This document shows, piece after piece, positions 1 through 7,815 of a DNA stretch of 64,000 nucleotides. The notes beneath the pieces are model-generated. The model did not search any database, was not told the DNA's origin, and saw nothing but the letters and a program-made list of their open reading frames with translations. Source of the DNA: Streptococcus sp. zg-86. Its GTDB lineage: Bacteria; Bacillota; Bacilli; Lactobacillales; Streptococcaceae. The stretch covers positions 992,001 to 1,056,000 of the forward strand of contig NZ_CP072115.1 in assembly GCF_017639855.1 (NCBI RefSeq), read 5' to 3'. Position numbers and translations under genes: made by a program. Positions within the stretch are counted from its first letter, which is position 1; each line of letters starts with the position of its first letter.

Positions 1-762
1 TCTGTCTCGATTGCCAATCTGTGGAAAGAAGAATTTTCCGTCTCAGAAAATCTCAAAACCAACGACTTGGTTTTTGTCCGCTTTGAGAAAAACGGAGTGG
101 AACATTTTGCCTTTTTACGTATCTCACTTCGAGAAAATTTAGTCCATGTAGGGGCAGAAAGCGATAGTCCCCTTAAACTCACTCAGAATAATCTGCCTAG
201 TGCAGGTTCTGCTCCCGATGAAGCTCTGATTCTCAACTTGCAAAACTATAAATACCATCTGATTGAAAAACGGATTAAGTACAATGGAACCTTCTTAAAT
301 TATTTTTCAGATAATGTCCTACAAGACAATCCAGTTATCTCAGCCAAGAAATCAATCAAGGCAGTTGAGCAAACAGCTCAAAAAATTGCAGAGAATTTCA
401 ACCAAGCTGATTTCCAATTCCAATCCAAAATCAAGTCAGCTATTTTCAATCATCTGGAAGAAGACAATGCCCTATCACCAGAGAAATTGGCCAATCAACT
501 TTTTGATGATAACTTAACTGCCCGCCTGACATTTGTGGACGAGCTCAAAGATATCATTCCAGAAAGAGTGAGCTTTGAGGAAATTGATAGTAGTCGACAA
601 TTGAAAAAATTTGAAAATCAGAAATTATCCCTCTCAAATGGGATTGAACTGATTGTTCCAACCACTATTTATGAGGATGCTGAGTCTGTTGAATTTATTC
701 AGAATGATAACGGAACTTACTCTATCCTCATCAAGAATATAGAAGATATTAAGAGCAAATAA
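1..762 (+). CDS. Nucleoid-associated protein, NdpA/YejK (NA37) family, 5'-truncated by window
   Basis: The frame is open from base 1 (S-V-S-I-A-N-L-W-K...) through a TAA at 760-762, so the start lies outside the window and about 254 residues are seen. Family members run to roughly 320-350 residues. The sequence matches streptococcal nucleoid-associated proteins of the NA37 family, soluble proteins that bind the nucleoid, with an acidic, helix-rich body and a beta-rich C-terminus. The next gene starts 1 nt after this stop, so the two are probably co-transcribed. Family assignment is from recognition of the whole sequence; no catalytic motif is expected. Confidence 0.75.
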   Translation, partial: SVSIANLWKEEFSVSENLKTNDLVFVRFEKNGVEHFAFLRISLRENLVHVGAESDSPLKLTQNNLPSAGSAPDEALILNLQNYKYHLIEKRIKYNGTFLNYFSDNVLQDNPVISAKKSIKAVEQTAQKIAENFNQADFQFQSKIKSAIFNHLEEDNALSPEKLANQLFDDNLTARLTFVDELKDIIPERVSFEEIDSSRQLKKFENQKLSLSNGIELIVPTTIYEDAESVEFIQNDNGTYSILIKNIEDIKSK

Positions 763-763
763 C

Positions 764-1363
764 ATGAGAAAACTAACAAGAACGATTGCCCTCATCGTCC
801 TTGTTTTTCTAGCTTACCAATTCTACAAAGTGCACCAAGCTGTCAAACAGGTCATGACCTATCAACCTATGGTGCAGGAAATCTTGGCCGAAAATGATAC
901 CAAGGCTAATGAAGAATTAGTGCTAGCAATGATTTACACGGAAACGAAGGGGCAGCAAGCTGATGTCATGCAATCAAGCGAATCAGCTTCAGGATATGCA
1001 GATACCATTACAGATAGCAAGGAAAGTATCCGCCAGGGTGTCGAGTACCTTACTCAAAATCTAACCTTTGCAGAAGAAGCCAAGGTCGATGTTTGGACAG
1101 CTGTTCAAGCCTATAATTATGGACCAGCTTATATTGATTACATTGCCCAAAACGGTGGGAAAAATACGATTGAGCTAGCAACGACCTATTCAAGAGAAGT
1201 GGTTGCCCCTAGTCTTGGGAATACCACCGCCGCAACCTATACCTATTATCACCCCATGGCTCTGTTAAACGGTGGCAAACTCTATGTGAATGGTGGCAAT
1301 ATCTATTATTCCAGACAGGTACGATTCAATGTTTATCTGATTCGGTTGATGAGTGCGATATAA
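764..1363 (+). CDS. pvaA: Membrane-anchored lysozyme-like protein, PvaA/CwlT-type
   Basis: A 199-residue protein. Residues about 5-22 form a hydrophobic signal/anchor (TIALIVLVFLAYQFY), followed by a lysozyme-like fold outside the cell. The block LVLAMIYTETKG around residue 55 carries the expected catalytic glutamate, and the later QAYNYGPAYIDY block is typical of the CwlT/PvaA lysozyme family that cuts or binds peptidoglycan. It lies 1 nt after the nucleoid-associated gene and ends just before a clear terminator, so it closes that operon. The family is well supported; the pvaA name rests on similarity to the pneumococcal antigen. Confidence 0.75.
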   Translation: MRKLTRTIALIVLVFLAYQFYKVHQAVKQVMTYQPMVQEILAENDTKANEELVLAMIYTETKGQQADVMQSSESASGYADTITDSKESIRQGVEYLTQNLTFAEEAKVDVWTAVQAYNYGPAYIDYIAQNGGKNTIELATTYSREVVAPSLGNTTAATYTYYHPMALLNGGKLYVNGGNIYYSRQVRFNVYLIRLMSAI

Positions 1364-1375
1364 GAAGTTCATACA

Positions 1376-1407
1376 GATGCTTTCTAAGATAGGGAGCATC
1401 TTTTTTT
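1376..1407 (+). terminator. Rho-independent terminator after pvaA
   Basis: The 6-bp stem GATGCT (1376-1381) / AGCATC (1395-1400) is followed directly by seven T. It separates pvaA from the CRISPR-Cas operon. Confidence 0.85.
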
Positions 1408-1460
1408 GATTGTAACATAAATAAAAAATAGTTCTCAAATTACTATAAAAAATGAGAAAA

Positions 1461-1516
1461 TTGATATATAATAAAGATAATCAGTAATAAAATTTTTGGC
1501 TGGAGGTCATAAAGGA
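1461..1516 (+). promoter_or_regulatory. Putative cas operon promoter (-10) and cas6 ribosome binding site
   Basis: TATAAT at 1467-1472 lies in a very A+T-rich stretch with no convincing -35. GGAGG at 1502-1506 and AAAGGA at 1511-1516 precede the cas6 ATG at 1518. The promoter is inferred from the -10 alone. Confidence 0.45.
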
Positions 1517-1517
1517 C

Positions 1518-2258
1518 ATGGAGGCAAAGATTGTTCTAGAAGCTATAGGAAAATGTGAATTACCTATCAATTATAACTATCTTGTACAATCGATGATTTA
1601 TGCACTGTTAAGGAAAAATTCGGATTTTTCCAGATTTGTACATGATCAGGGGTTTTCAAAAGGTTTAACAAGAATTTATAAGTTATTTACTTTTTCTCAG
1701 TTAATAGGCCAGTATCAGATTGTTCAGGATAAAATAGTATTTTTACATACTATAGTGCTACAGATTAGAAGTATTGATCAAGCCTTGATATTGCAAATTG
1801 TAAATAGTCTGCTTGAAGATAAGGAAGTAGAGCTAGCAGGACAAAGACTAGTCGTTAGGGATGTACAGGTTAGTTTGGTCGCATTGGAAGAGTCTGACTA
1901 CCAGATTAGAATGCTTTCCCCTGTGATCGCTCGTTCGACAGATAAGGAAAGTGGCATGACAACCTTTTATCGACCTGATGAAAAAGAGTTCAGTAGTCGC
2001 TTGATACGCAATTTTCAAAATAAATACAAAGCCTATTATGGAGTAGAGTCTGATTCATCATTTTCAATTCAACCCTTGCACTCAAACTCCTTTAGGAAAG
2101 TTGTGACAAAATATAAAAATTTTATCATGACTGCTTGGAGTGGAGACTATTTGATTTCTGGAAAGCCTGAGGTACTTGATTTTCTATATCAAGTTGGTTT
2201 AGGCGAAAAAAACTCAATGGGTTTTGGCATGTTTCGCATTATAAAAAAGGAGAAATAA
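1518..2258 (+). CDS. cas6: Cas6-family pre-crRNA endoribonuclease
   Basis: A 246-residue protein with the Cas6 signature: an N-terminal ferredoxin-like region and a C-terminal glycine-rich loop (GLGEKNSMGFGMF, about residues 228-240) that grips the repeat hairpin. In type III-B systems Cas6 cuts the array transcript inside each repeat and leaves an 8-nt 5' handle, here expected to be ATTGAGAC. It is first in the operon, 1 nt before the next gene. The catalytic residue cannot be pinned by eye because Cas6 active sites vary. Confidence 0.85.
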   Translation: MEAKIVLEAIGKCELPINYNYLVQSMIYALLRKNSDFSRFVHDQGFSKGLTRIYKLFTFSQLIGQYQIVQDKIVFLHTIVLQIRSIDQALILQIVNSLLEDKEVELAGQRLVVRDVQVSLVALEESDYQIRMLSPVIARSTDKESGMTTFYRPDEKEFSSRLIRNFQNKYKAYYGVESDSSFSIQPLHSNSFRKVVTKYKNFIMTAWSGDYLISGKPEVLDFLYQVGLGEKNSMGFGMFRIIKKEK

Positions 2259-2259
2259 G

Positions 2260-3369
2260 ATGGCGGTACAATTCAAAGGAGCTAAGCTGTTGGTCTCATT
2301 AGAACACCAGTCTCCAATGCTTCATTTTCAACATAACCATGCAGGATGTACGCTCCGAGCTAGTGAGGTAAAACCAAAATTTGACCGATACTTGCTCTCA
2401 AAAGTAGGAAGCTCAGCTTCATTAGATTGTTATCTAACAGAGAATGCTTTAAATTATAAGATGCAGTTTGAAGACAGTAAGAGTTGTGAATTGGAGAGTC
2501 AAATGAAACGCATTCCAATGTATTACGCAAAGAGTGCAAACTGGATAATTACTAATCCTCAATTAACGATTACCTGTTTTATTCCTGAATTACAAAGGTT
2601 GATTGAAGCACATCTAGAAAGTTTTTTTGTAGTGACTAATTTCGGGACAGTACAAGGAAAAGGCTACGGCAGTTTTCTGGTGAAAAATCCAGACATGACC
2701 AGAGAAAAGATATGTAGCATTTTAAAGACGGAATTTAGCTTGGACTGTTTGTATGAAATGGACTGTAGGGGACAGAGACCAGAAAACATACTAGACTATA
2801 TTCAGCAATTTTATACGGTAACAAAGAGTGGGATTAACTCTGGCAAATACTATCAACGAAGCTCTCTTTTTTGCTATATGCATGATCAGGGAATTGATAA
2901 TGAAAAAGCAGAAGTAAAGCAGAAAAAGCTTGTTAGTAGCTTTGGAAGCTATCGTTCATCCCAATATAGCATTAATACGAATCCTAGATATGTACGAGCT
3001 GTCTTAGGAGTAGGAAGTAGTATGACATTTAGAGATCGAGAAAAGTCTCGGAAACCTGAAACAGTTAGAGTGAATCATAGACCTAAAGGGTTTAGCATTC
3101 AACGTTTTCCGTCTCCTCTCTTTTTCAAAATCATACATGATAGAGTGTATATCATTCCTAAAGAGATAGACAAAAGAATCTACGACCAAACATTTGAATT
3201 TAAAGTGGGGTATAAAAAAACAATCCGCCTCCAGACTCCTTCTCAGTTTGATTTGCAGAAATTTTTAGATTATGCTATTAAGAGATACAATCGTAGTGTC
3301 ACGCAGCAAGAATTATTTCCTGATGCACCTGTAATCAAAACGTTAGTTTTCAAGAATAAGAGGAAGTAG
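2260..3369 (+). CDS. cmr1: Putative Cmr1-position RAMP subunit of the type III-B effector
   Basis: A 369-residue protein between cas6 and cmr2. In the canonical cmr1-2-3-4-5-6 order this is the Cmr1 slot, and no other gene in the locus could supply Cmr1, which caps the backbone near the 3' end of the target duplex. The N-terminus (LVSLEHQSPMLHFQ, then GCTLRASEVKPKFDRYL) looks like a RAMP beta-strand followed by a substrate loop, but the usual Cmr1 LRPPSLKG-type motif is not evident, so it is a divergent member. GTVQGKGYGSFLV (about residues 126-138) is a glycine-rich loop of the RAMP kind. Assignment rests mainly on position. Confidence 0.6.
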   Translation: MAVQFKGAKLLVSLEHQSPMLHFQHNHAGCTLRASEVKPKFDRYLLSKVGSSASLDCYLTENALNYKMQFEDSKSCELESQMKRIPMYYAKSANWIITNPQLTITCFIPELQRLIEAHLESFFVVTNFGTVQGKGYGSFLVKNPDMTREKICSILKTEFSLDCLYEMDCRGQRPENILDYIQQFYTVTKSGINSGKYYQRSSLFCYMHDQGIDNEKAEVKQKKLVSSFGSYRSSQYSINTNPRYVRAVLGVGSSMTFRDREKSRKPETVRVNHRPKGFSIQRFPSPLFFKIIHDRVYIIPKEIDKRIYDQTFEFKVGYKKTIRLQTPSQFDLQKFLDYAIKRYNRSVTQQELFPDAPVIKTLVFKNKRK

Positions 3370-3371
3370 AA

Positions 3372-4841
3372 ATGAAATATGTTGGAATTACAATAGGACC
3401 TATTTTTAAGACGATTCGCAAAGCTATTTCACCAGTAGGATTGTGGTACGCAAGCACTTTTTTCTCAGAAGTCACAAGGCAGTTCTGTGAGAGTCTGATA
3501 GAAGAGTATGGAGATGAGGCTGAAATTTTTTCTCCCTACTTTGAAACAAACGAATTACAGAGAAATGGAATCGGGACATTCCATGATCGGATTCTCTTTT
3601 CTATTTCAGATACCACAAAAGACCAATTAGAGTCTCTCATTTCGCAAACAAAGAAGAAGATGGAAAAATATATTAGTGTGAGTTCGGAAGAAAAAAGAAT
3701 ATTTTTGGAACATTACTTGCATTTGGACTATGTGATCTTTGATGAAGAGACCTTACTTGGTAAAAGCCTAGTAGAGGAGCTAAACTGGGCGCTTGATGCC
3801 ATTGAGCTGATGAGGGCGTCAAAGAATAGCGTGAATACAAATCTTTTTGATACCATTTTTATCGGTCGGAAAAATGACCGAAATTACTATCTTCGTGATA
3901 ATCCACTTCTGCCTAGCCAAGATAATTTTTTGCAAAAAGAAGGACGGTTTATTGCAATTGAGGATATCGCAAGAGATACGACAGAGACAGAACACTTTCC
4001 GTATTTCGCAGTTATTAGTTCGGATGGAGATCGCATGGGAGCTTTCTTAGCTAGCATGTGTCAGGATCAGGAAGGAAACTATTTACCGTTAGCAGAGCAG
4101 GTGAAGAAAATCCGTAACTTTTCAAAACTGTGTCAAGAATATACAAGTAAAGCTGCTACTGATATCAATCAGCATGGAGGAATGACTATCTATGCTGGGG
4201 GTGATGATTTACTATTTTTAGCCCCAGTAGCGATGATTCCTACTTTCAGTAATGAATTACACAGTGCATTTAAGAAAATCTTTCAACTAGAGCAGATGGA
4301 TAAGTCGCAGTCCGACATATCCCTTGGCGTTGCTATTCGATATGAAAAATTCCCCCTATACGAAACGCTTGCAGAAGCACAGCAGCAATTACAGAAGGCA
4401 AAGCAAGCTGGTGGGGGACAAGTAGCTCTCTCCATTAGTAAGCATAGTGGACAATCACTTTCCATATCTTTCAATCATCTGATATTTCAAAAACTATTTG
4501 AAATGATGGAGGAATTAGGAACAAAAGAAGAACAACTTCAATCTCTTCTATATAGCATTGAAAGTCAGGCTGTTCTATTTGAATTGCTCTTTGGTCAGGC
4601 CCAATTAAATCAACTGTCTTTAGCAGAGTTTCAGGAAAAATTTGCTAATCAATTTGCACACATTCATCAAGCATCATTTGAGCAGTATGTAGAGATACTT
4701 GCTGAACTTGCTTATATATTTTATATTGAAGACGGAGGAAGGTATAGAATACAGCTAAAAGAGCAAGAAAATTGCGTCCAGCATTTTTCAACTATTTTAC
4801 GTACTATAAAATTCTTTAAGGGAGGAGAACGTGAGTCGTGA
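3372..4841 (+). CDS. cmr2: Cas10/Cmr2, type III-B signalling subunit lacking an HD domain
   Basis: A 489-residue protein, short for Cmr2 (commonly 600-900). It keeps the cyclase/palm signatures: SSDGDRMG with metal-binding D218 and D220, and YAGGDDLLF with GGDD at residues 276-279. The C-terminal 150 residues are helical (D4-like). The N-terminus starts directly with a palm-like fold (YVGITIGPIF) and shows no HD phosphohydrolase domain, so DNase activity is probably absent and the role is nucleotide-messenger synthesis on target RNA binding. It overlaps cmr3 by 4 nt (translational coupling). Loss of HD together with a CorA-like gene downstream resembles SAM-AMP-making Cmr systems. Confidence 0.9.
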   Translation: MKYVGITIGPIFKTIRKAISPVGLWYASTFFSEVTRQFCESLIEEYGDEAEIFSPYFETNELQRNGIGTFHDRILFSISDTTKDQLESLISQTKKKMEKYISVSSEEKRIFLEHYLHLDYVIFDEETLLGKSLVEELNWALDAIELMRASKNSVNTNLFDTIFIGRKNDRNYYLRDNPLLPSQDNFLQKEGRFIAIEDIARDTTETEHFPYFAVISSDGDRMGAFLASMCQDQEGNYLPLAEQVKKIRNFSKLCQEYTSKAATDINQHGGMTIYAGGDDLLFLAPVAMIPTFSNELHSAFKKIFQLEQMDKSQSDISLGVAIRYEKFPLYETLAEAQQQLQKAKQAGGGQVALSISKHSGQSLSISFNHLIFQKLFEMMEELGTKEEQLQSLLYSIESQAVLFELLFGQAQLNQLSLAEFQEKFANQFAHIHQASFEQYVEILAELAYIFYIEDGGRYRIQLKEQENCVQHFSTILRTIKFFKGGERES

Positions 4842-5890
4842 GAACATATTTGGTCATGTTTAAGCCGTTAGAAGCCTTCTCGTTCGGAACAGAGAGACAG
4901 TTCCGGTTTGAAGGGCGGAATCAGTCTTCTGAGGAAGACTATAATCCTTATTTTATTCGCAGTAACTTTTATCCAGAACAAACAACCATATTTGGAGCTC
5001 TTCGATACCTATTATTAAAACAAAATGATTTAATCAAACAAGGGTTCAATTATAGTAAAGAAGAGCGACAAAAAATGGCGGAAGTGGTAGGAGAGACCAG
5101 TTTTCGATTGCAAGGAAGCCCCCAGTCTTTTGGTTGGCTTCACGGGATTTCACCGATTTTTATCTTAAAAAATGGGAAAGAGATTATTATTCCCAATCCT
5201 TTTAACAACAAAGAGCCACAAGCAAGCTTTTCGCCAATGTCTTTAGACAGAACAGTGCAGACGAGTCATGGGCTGTTAGAGCTTCCTATGAGGGAAGACT
5301 ACAAAGCCAAAGAAGGATATGGAAATGGTTTTTATAATATCACATCATCTTGTAAAGAGGAACAGATTTTTAAAACAGATATTTTGACAGGAAACCGTAA
5401 AGCGAGGACAGAGGACGCTCTTTTTAAAAGAGAAGTTCATTATATGAACCCTGACTATAGTTTTGCTGTCTATGTGACCTTACAACATGGAGAGTTGAAA
5501 AATGATTACGTCACATTGGGGCAGAAATCCTCACTATTTCAGGTATTTGTTCAAGAAAAAGAGGATTCATTACAAACATCTGTTGCTCAGCATTTTTCAA
5601 AACATACTCCAAAAGGACTTGTTTGGAATTATGCCTTATCGGATATTTATGTGACGAATCAGCTACAGTATAATCGTTTTGCTATCATTGAAGAGAAAAT
5701 GGTTCGACAACTCTTGACCAATTGGGAGGCTAAGAATCACCTAAAAGGCATCAATCGGCATAATAGAGACATTCTACTATATAAGGCAGGAAGTGTCTTT
5801 TATGGAGAAGTGGGACAAAAGGGTCCTCACTCGACCGATATAGCCGGTTATAATACAATTATCAAAATCAAAGGAGAAAAAGCAGTATGA
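4838..5890 (+). CDS. cmr3: Cmr3, Cas5-like RAMP subunit
   Basis: A 350-residue protein with the typical Cmr3 opening: FKPLEAFSFGTERQF, then FYPEQTTIFGALRYLLL, the conserved FGALR-type segment. Cmr3 holds the crRNA 5' handle and contacts Cmr2. C-terminal glycine-rich segments (YKAGSVFYGE) are of the RAMP kind. It overlaps both neighbours by 4 nt, consistent with stoichiometric translation within the Cmr operon. Confidence 0.85.
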   Translation: MRTYLVMFKPLEAFSFGTERQFRFEGRNQSSEEDYNPYFIRSNFYPEQTTIFGALRYLLLKQNDLIKQGFNYSKEERQKMAEVVGETSFRLQGSPQSFGWLHGISPIFILKNGKEIIIPNPFNNKEPQASFSPMSLDRTVQTSHGLLELPMREDYKAKEGYGNGFYNITSSCKEEQIFKTDILTGNRKARTEDALFKREVHYMNPDYSFAVYVTLQHGELKNDYVTLGQKSSLFQVFVQEKEDSLQTSVAQHFSKHTPKGLVWNYALSDIYVTNQLQYNRFAIIEEKMVRQLLTNWEAKNHLKGINRHNRDILLYKAGSVFYGEVGQKGPHSTDIAGYNTIIKIKGEKAV

Positions 5891-6552
5891 AAGCAAAAGC
5901 ATATATCTTAGAATGTCTGACAAATTTACATGTTGGAAATGGCGAAGTAAATTTTAATGTGATTGACAACGAAATTGAAAGAGATGCCGTCACAAATTTT
6001 CCAACTATTAACTCTTCAGGTGTAAAAGGAGCCTTACGAGAGTTTTTTGAACATAAAAAAATAGATAAAGACGTAATCGATACAATTTTTGGTAGCAGTG
6101 ATCGAGAAACGAGCCAAGGACAGCTGAAGTTTTTGAGTGCTAACTTGTTAGCTCAGCCTTTGCCAGAAACAGCAGGAGATAAGCCATACAAACTAGCAGT
6201 GCCTCAAGAAGCGGCCACTCAATTTCAAGTGCTAACAGAAACCTTTCTTTGTACAAGTTCCTTATTTAAGGATATTGAGAAAAATTATAATCTGCAAATC
6301 GTTTCAAATGATGAGTACGAAGCACACGATCTACCAGTACTGGCTCGAAATTGTTTAAATAATGGTAAGAGTGAAAATTTATGGTATGAGGAAGTCGTTC
6401 CGCATAAAACGATTTTCTACCTCATTGTCGTTTCCCAGTATGACAATCTAGAATTACTGAATCAGTTTGATCAAGTAGTGGCTAATCAGGTAGTTCAATT
6501 TGGAGCCAATGCTTCTATTGGATATGGGTTGTGTAAAATGACAGGCTTGTAA
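5887..6552 (+). CDS. cmr4: Cmr4, Cas7-like backbone RNase
   Basis: A 221-residue protein. LTNLHVGNGE (residues 11-20) and VIDNEIERD with D27 match the conserved Cmr4 loop whose aspartate cleaves target RNA every 6 nt. INSSGVKGALREFF supplies the conserved KGALR motif. A C-terminal glycine-rich stretch (FGANASIGYGLCKM) is the RAMP G-loop. It is shorter than many Cmr4 proteins (about 280-300) but has the complete set of motifs. Translationally coupled to cmr3. Confidence 0.88.
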   Translation: MKAKAYILECLTNLHVGNGEVNFNVIDNEIERDAVTNFPTINSSGVKGALREFFEHKKIDKDVIDTIFGSSDRETSQGQLKFLSANLLAQPLPETAGDKPYKLAVPQEAATQFQVLTETFLCTSSLFKDIEKNYNLQIVSNDEYEAHDLPVLARNCLNNGKSENLWYEEVVPHKTIFYLIVVSQYDNLELLNQFDQVVANQVVQFGANASIGYGLCKMTGL

Positions 6553-6566
6553 GAGAGGAGTTAGTG

Positions 6567-6941
6567 ATGAATAAACGGACTGTAAATCAAATGCTTCCGC
6601 TGGCTTACCAAGTATTAAAAGAAGAATTTCCCAGTGAACATATTCCAAAAGAATTTAGAGGCTATATTTCTACTTTTGGAGCTGCGATTACTATGGGAAG
6701 TTTAGCGGCAGCTGTAGCCTTTTACTCTTCTGAAGAAAATGGTGCACAGCAAGATCGCCATAAATTACCAATGATTTTATTAAATGTCTTAAAAAGATAT
6801 GATACTAACGTTACGGAAGGTAACTTATTTGAGTATGTGGTTAACTCAAATGAACGGTTGGGGAAAGAGAATGTATTACATGCAGCTATAGCTGTTAAGT
6901 TGGCGATGAATTTATTTTATCAAGATTCACCAACTAAGTGA
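6567..6941 (+). CDS. cmr5: Cmr5, Cas11-like small subunit
   Basis: A 124-residue all-helical protein between cmr4 and cmr6. FRGYISTFGAAITMGSLAAAVAFYS is the conserved Cmr5 helix pair, and the C-terminus (IAVKLAMNLFYQ) is typical. Cmr5 forms the minor filament along the crRNA-target duplex. The ATG at 6567 is preferred over the in-frame GTG at 6564 because GGAG at 6557-6560 is 6 nt upstream. Confidence 0.88.
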   Translation: MNKRTVNQMLPLAYQVLKEEFPSEHIPKEFRGYISTFGAAITMGSLAAAVAFYSSEENGAQQDRHKLPMILLNVLKRYDTNVTEGNLFEYVVNSNERLGKENVLHAAIAVKLAMNLFYQDSPTK

Positions 6942-6949
6942 GGTGGCTT

Positions 6950-7804
6950 ATGAATATGAAATTCCACAATGATAAAATGCATAGAAAGAATCATTCTTCT
7001 TCCCAAAACAGGCAAAGCGAATCAGATTTTTCTTTTACATCTCCCAATATGCACTATATCTACTATAGAGAATATTTTAGTGGCTTGACACAAGGAGGCA
7101 TTCAAGCAAAAGAGAAGAAGAAAGCAACATTTGAAGTGGGAGGAGGATTTAGGAAGAGAAACGAAGCACTTTATCGTTTTCGCTTTCCCTTAGCATCCAG
7201 TCCCTTAAAAGAGTGGCAGGCAATTGCGACCTATCGTTCTATTACCTTAGAAACGATGTATCCTGGATTGTTGATTGGAACTGGAAATCCTCATGATTTG
7301 AATGGAAATGATGTGTTAAAGGCAGGCTTTTCTTTTGACTATGTCACAGGTTTGCCCTACATTCCAGGCTCTAGCTTAAAAGGCTATCTAAGAAGTATAT
7401 TTCCTAAGCATACACAAGAAATCTTAAAGACAGCCTATATTCAAGAAATTCTTCCACATTTGGACTGTCAAGATGTTCAGGAGTTGATTCCTGCTATTTT
7501 TGAGAATCAGGATGTGTTCTTAGGAGCCTTTCCTACTGCTGACAATAAAGGCAATAAAGAACAATTACTAGCACAGGAATACATTACTCCGCACTCAGAT
7601 AAGATAAAAAATCCAGTTCCCCTTTCATTTTTAAAAGTAAAGCCTGGCATTCAATTTGAATTTGGCTTTCTGTTACAAGATAGTGTATTGCCAAGCGGAA
7701 AAAAAGTCACTATTGAAGAGAAATTGCGCTTATTTAAAACAATCTTGACAGATATTGGAATTGGAGCCAAAACAAATACAGGCTTTAGTCAGTTTAAGGA
7801 ATAA
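6950..7804 (+). CDS. cmr6: Cmr6, Cas7-like RAMP subunit
   Basis: A 284-residue protein. GLLIGTGNPHDLNGNDVLKAG and the following SLKGYLRSIF block (after YIPGS) are the conserved Cmr6 substrate loop and K-G-x-L-R motif. GIGAKTNTGFSQF at the C-terminus is the glycine-rich loop. I place the start at ATG 6950, with GAGGTGG at 6940-6946 as ribosome binding site, rather than at an in-frame GTG at 6938. The charged N-terminal 25 residues are probably disordered. Cmr6 caps the backbone together with Cmr1. Confidence 0.88.
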   Translation: MNMKFHNDKMHRKNHSSSQNRQSESDFSFTSPNMHYIYYREYFSGLTQGGIQAKEKKKATFEVGGGFRKRNEALYRFRFPLASSPLKEWQAIATYRSITLETMYPGLLIGTGNPHDLNGNDVLKAGFSFDYVTGLPYIPGSSLKGYLRSIFPKHTQEILKTAYIQEILPHLDCQDVQELIPAIFENQDVFLGAFPTADNKGNKEQLLAQEYITPHSDKIKNPVPLSFLKVKPGIQFEFGFLLQDSVLPSGKKVTIEEKLRLFKTILTDIGIGAKTNTGFSQFKE

Positions 7805-7815
7805 AGGTAGCACAA

